Below are positions 35,456 to 37,439 of a DNA stretch of 37,439 bases, in pieces. The DNA lies in NCBI GenBank assembly GCA_027064125.1, contig JAMOQF010000152.1, positions 1 through 37,439 on the forward strand, read 5' to 3'. A program made the translations under genes and the position numbers. Position 1 is the first letter of the stretch. Every line of letters starts with the position of its first letter. The notes below the pieces were generated by a model that was given only the letters and a program-made list of their open reading frames with translations, made no database searches and was not told where the DNA came from. This stretch comes from Acidobacteriota bacterium (GTDB taxonomy: Bacteria; Acidobacteriota; JAAYUB01; JAMOQF01).

Positions 35456-36254
35456 ATTTTATATATCTGAAAGGTTTATTTTTGACATCCCGAAAAGCAA
35501 CTTAATGTATATGGATTGGTTTGAATTTGAAAAGAGGGGAAAAATCCCCTATCTAACTCATTCCGTACCATTTATTGAATTTTTTCTTAATTCTTATAGG
35601 GGAAAAATAGATTGTAATTTGGTGGTATTTAAAGAATTTGGAGAGAAATGGAAAAATTTAAGGTTTGTGGAGTACGATAATAAAATTCATTTTAAAGTTG
35701 ATCCAATGGCTCCTTTTAAAAATTCTTCAGTTAAAGAAAAGATAGTAGTTTTTGAGAGGGATAACTTTTCCTACGCAAAAGGAAAGGCTTACTTTCTGGA
35801 TCTTTTTATTGACAGCAATTCTTCTTTAAAAAGGCTTTTTTTCGATAGAGGTGTTTCAATTCCAGAGTATATGAAAAATACCATTAATATTAGGGAAACT
35901 TTTTTAAATGGGATCTTTAGTGAGATTGATTTTTTGTTTTTAAATCAAATTGTTAAAACTAATAGAGATTTTGTGTTTAATTTCTGGAGGGATAGTTTTT
36001 TCTATTCCTATTTTGTGTTGAATGGAAATTTGCATTCCTTTTTTATCCACAGGATTTCTTCAATGAATAAAAGAAAACTTGAGCATTTAATTGTGGACAT
36101 GGTAAGTGGAGTGGACATTCAAAATGAGTTAATTCTTGACTGTGGGGTTTTTTCAAAGGTAAGATATGAGGGAGAAGGGAATTTTTTTAAGTCATATGAA
36201 GTTTTTGATCTGGAGGAAAAAAAATTTGTAAGGAGGTTGATCCATGGATATTGA
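35418..36254 (+). CDS. Protein of unknown function
   Basis: It has 278 residues and no family I recognise. ATG 35418 overlaps the phosphorylase gene by 38 bp and follows GAGAGATATAG. The protein is rich in Phe, Lys and Glu and has no signal peptide, membrane span or cysteine cluster. Notable segments are PYLTHSVPFIEFFLNSYRGK (about 44-63) and the aromatic NFWRDSFFYSYFVLNGNLHS (about 183-202). It overlaps the following SPFH gene by 11 nt, so the three genes are probably one translational unit and it may assist one of its neighbours. Confidence 0.65.
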   Translation: MELLEKIGTPGFRFYISERFIFDIPKSNLMYMDWFEFEKRGKIPYLTHSVPFIEFFLNSYRGKIDCNLVVFKEFGEKWKNLRFVEYDNKIHFKVDPMAPFKNSSVKEKIVVFERDNFSYAKGKAYFLDLFIDSNSSLKRLFFDRGVSIPEYMKNTINIRETFLNGIFSEIDFLFLNQIVKTNRDFVFNFWRDSFFYSYFVLNGNLHSFFIHRISSMNKRKLEHLIVDMVSGVDIQNELILDCGVFSKVRYEGEGNFFKSYEVFDLEEKKFVRRLIHGY

Positions 36255-37209
36255 AAATTTTCGTATACAAAAAAATAAAAAACTTCCAGTTTTGATTTCA
36301 TCATTAATCATAGTTATTATCCTGATCCTAATTATAAATCCATTTTATACTGTGGAAACCGGATATGTGGGAATATTGAGCACCTTTGGAAAGTATAATA
36401 TGGAAGAAGTTTCCCCTGGAGTCCATGTAAAAATTCCAATTGCCCAGAGGATTTTAAAATTTGATATTAAAGTTAGAGCTCTTTCCTACAAGGGAAGTGA
36501 AAATACCTATTACAACAGACCTGCTATAACAGTTCTTGATCAGAGAGGCCTTCCCATAAGTGTTGAGATAACAATTCAGTATAAGCCAATCTCCTCCATG
36601 TCTGCAGAGATACTTGCCAATTGGGGAGTGGACTGGGAATTTAAATTGCTAAATCCTCTTATTAGAAGTGTTGTTAGAGATGTAATAGGGCAGTATCCAG
36701 CAGAGTTAATTCCAGTAAAGAGGGCTGAGATAAATGGGAAAATTGGGGATGGAATAATGAAGAGGGTTAATAATGAACTTAAGATTAATGGGCAAATTGC
36801 CATACAGGTAGTGGGCATTCAACTCAGAAATATAAAACTTCCCGGTGAGATTGAGCAAAAGATATTGGAAGTTCAACAGGCGAAGCAGGAGGCTGAGAGG
36901 GCAAAATATTTGATAGAAAAGGCACAAAATGAACAGAGGGCTGAAAAAATAAAGGCGGAAACAGAGAAGATAAAGAAGGTGACCCAGGCTCAAGCCGATG
37001 CTGAAAGTACACTTGAGAGGGCAAAGGCCCAGGCAAAAGCCAATAAATTACTTTCTCAATCCATAACATCCCAACTGATAAAATGGAAAAGTCTGGATGT
37101 CCAGCAGACTCTGTATGAATCCATAAGACAAAATCCAAATGTAAATCTTTTTCTTGGAACAGACAATAAATTAAACAATTGGTTCTGGTTAAATGGGAAG
37201 AAAAAATAG
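36244..37209 (+). CDS. SPFH/Band 7 (prohibitin-like) membrane protein
   Basis: It has 321 residues. The short basic N-terminus leads into one membrane span (about 14-32, VLISSLIIVIILILIINPF). The SPFH domain (about 35-210) follows with VETGYVGILSTFGKY, SPGVHVKIPIAQRI and PISVEITIQYKP. A long Ala/Glu/Lys/Gln coiled coil (about 205-275, VQQAKQEAERAKYLIEKA) and an aromatic tail (NNWFWLNGKKK) complete it. The order matches prohibitins and HflK/HflC, ring-forming scaffolds that often regulate FtsH-type proteases or lipid domains. ATG follows an excellent AAGGAGG. A terminator begins 2 nt after the stop. Confidence 0.88.
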   Translation: MDIENFRIQKNKKLPVLISSLIIVIILILIINPFYTVETGYVGILSTFGKYNMEEVSPGVHVKIPIAQRILKFDIKVRALSYKGSENTYYNRPAITVLDQRGLPISVEITIQYKPISSMSAEILANWGVDWEFKLLNPLIRSVVRDVIGQYPAELIPVKRAEINGKIGDGIMKRVNNELKINGQIAIQVVGIQLRNIKLPGEIEQKILEVQQAKQEAERAKYLIEKAQNEQRAEKIKAETEKIKKVTQAQADAESTLERAKAQAKANKLLSQSITSQLIKWKSLDVQQTLYESIRQNPNVNLFLGTDNKLNNWFWLNGKKK

Positions 37210-37211
37210 TT

Positions 37212-37234
37212 GGGGGATAAAGTCCCCCTTTTTT
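37212..37234 (+). terminator. Terminator after the SPFH gene
   Basis: GGGGGA (37212-37217) pairs with TCCCCC (37223-37228) around TAAAG, followed by a T-run. The convergent minus-strand gene stops at 37233, inside the T-run, so the same hairpin may also end that transcript. Confidence 0.88.
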
Positions 37235-37439
37235 ATTTTTTCTGAAGCAATTCCTGGGCTTTTCTCATAATAAGGTGAAGTTTTCCTTCCGTGGAAAGTT
37301 CCTGTAAGAAGTTTTTCACGGTGCTACTTTTAGTAGATTTTAAAATGGAAAGTGCTGTGGCAAGTTTCTTTTCCCTCTCTTTATCTTTCCCTATCCCGAA
37401 AAATTTGGGTCTTATCTTTTCTATTTCCCCTTGTAGGTA
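37233..37439 (-). CDS. C-terminal part of an unrecognised minus-strand protein
   Basis: An open frame enters from the right edge and runs 68 codons to a TAA. The visible C-terminus is Lys-rich and helical (GIGKDKEREKKLATALSILK and, at the end, IMRKAQELLQKK). The convergent arrangement with a shared terminator 5 nt from its stop supports a real gene end. It is too short to assign a family; the 5' part is outside the window. Confidence 0.6.
   Translation of the reverse strand, partial: YLQGEIEKIRPKFFGIGKDKEREKKLATALSILKSTKSSTVKNFLQELSTEGKLHLIMRKAQELLQKK

Overview
This is an AT-rich bacterial chromosome segment (well under 50% GC by eye). It is built around the conserved translation and transcription cluster tRNA-Thr/Tyr/Gly/Thr - tuf - rpmG - tRNA-Trp - secE - nusG - rplK - rplA - rplJ - rplL - rpoB - rpoC. 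RpoB carries a proteobacterial-type large insertion before its C-terminal core (beta-i9 type) and RpoC carries an SI3-type insertion in the trigger loop. Together with Ddl, a heme cluster and a Fis-like protein, this fits a Gram-negative, non-Firmicute lineage. I cannot assign a phylum from the sequence alone. No CRISPR array, transposase, phage or rRNA gene was seen.

Layout. Positions 1-1403 hold no gene. They hold a diverged tandem array of about 114-bp units and at least nine same-orientation copies of a GCCTGACACnTTTT element. Positions 1404-15161 are the tRNA/EF-Tu/ribosomal protein/RNA polymerase block, with a strong hairpin terminator or attenuator followed at once by a promoter-like site between rplL and rpoB. 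Positions 15222-18658 are a tight three-gene heme cluster: an AhbD/NirJ-type radical SAM protein, HemE, and HemY/HemG. Positions 18683-21011 are an orphan operon of four small membrane-linked proteins behind a good sigma-70 promoter, two of them possibly one gene split at an A10 run. PepT (minus strand) shares a bidirectional terminator with this operon.

Positions 22469-26300 are the chaperone operon grpE-dnaK-dnaJ, with two near-perfect tandem promoters and no CIRCE element. It runs into prmA (which methylates L11, the product of rplK in this same window), a small Fis-like DNA-binding protein, a SprT/WLM-like metallopeptidase, a DUF1232 membrane protein, a secreted retropepsin-like protease, PhoH, Ddl and CutA. 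This looks like one long plus-strand transcription unit of overlapping genes. From 31655 a divergent pair encodes two incomplete two-component proteins: one keeps the phospho-acceptor histidine and the other keeps a receiver domain, but neither shows a normal kinase ATPase domain. A nucleoside phosphorylase, an unrecognised protein and an SPFH/prohibitin-like membrane protein follow. The window ends in the C-terminus of an unrecognised minus-strand gene.

The most unusual items are the eight-cysteine double zinc-ribbon-like insert in the protrusion of RpoB, the complementary degenerate kinase/receiver pair with a probably leaderless mRNA, the mixed heme gene set, and the repeat field upstream of the tRNA cluster.
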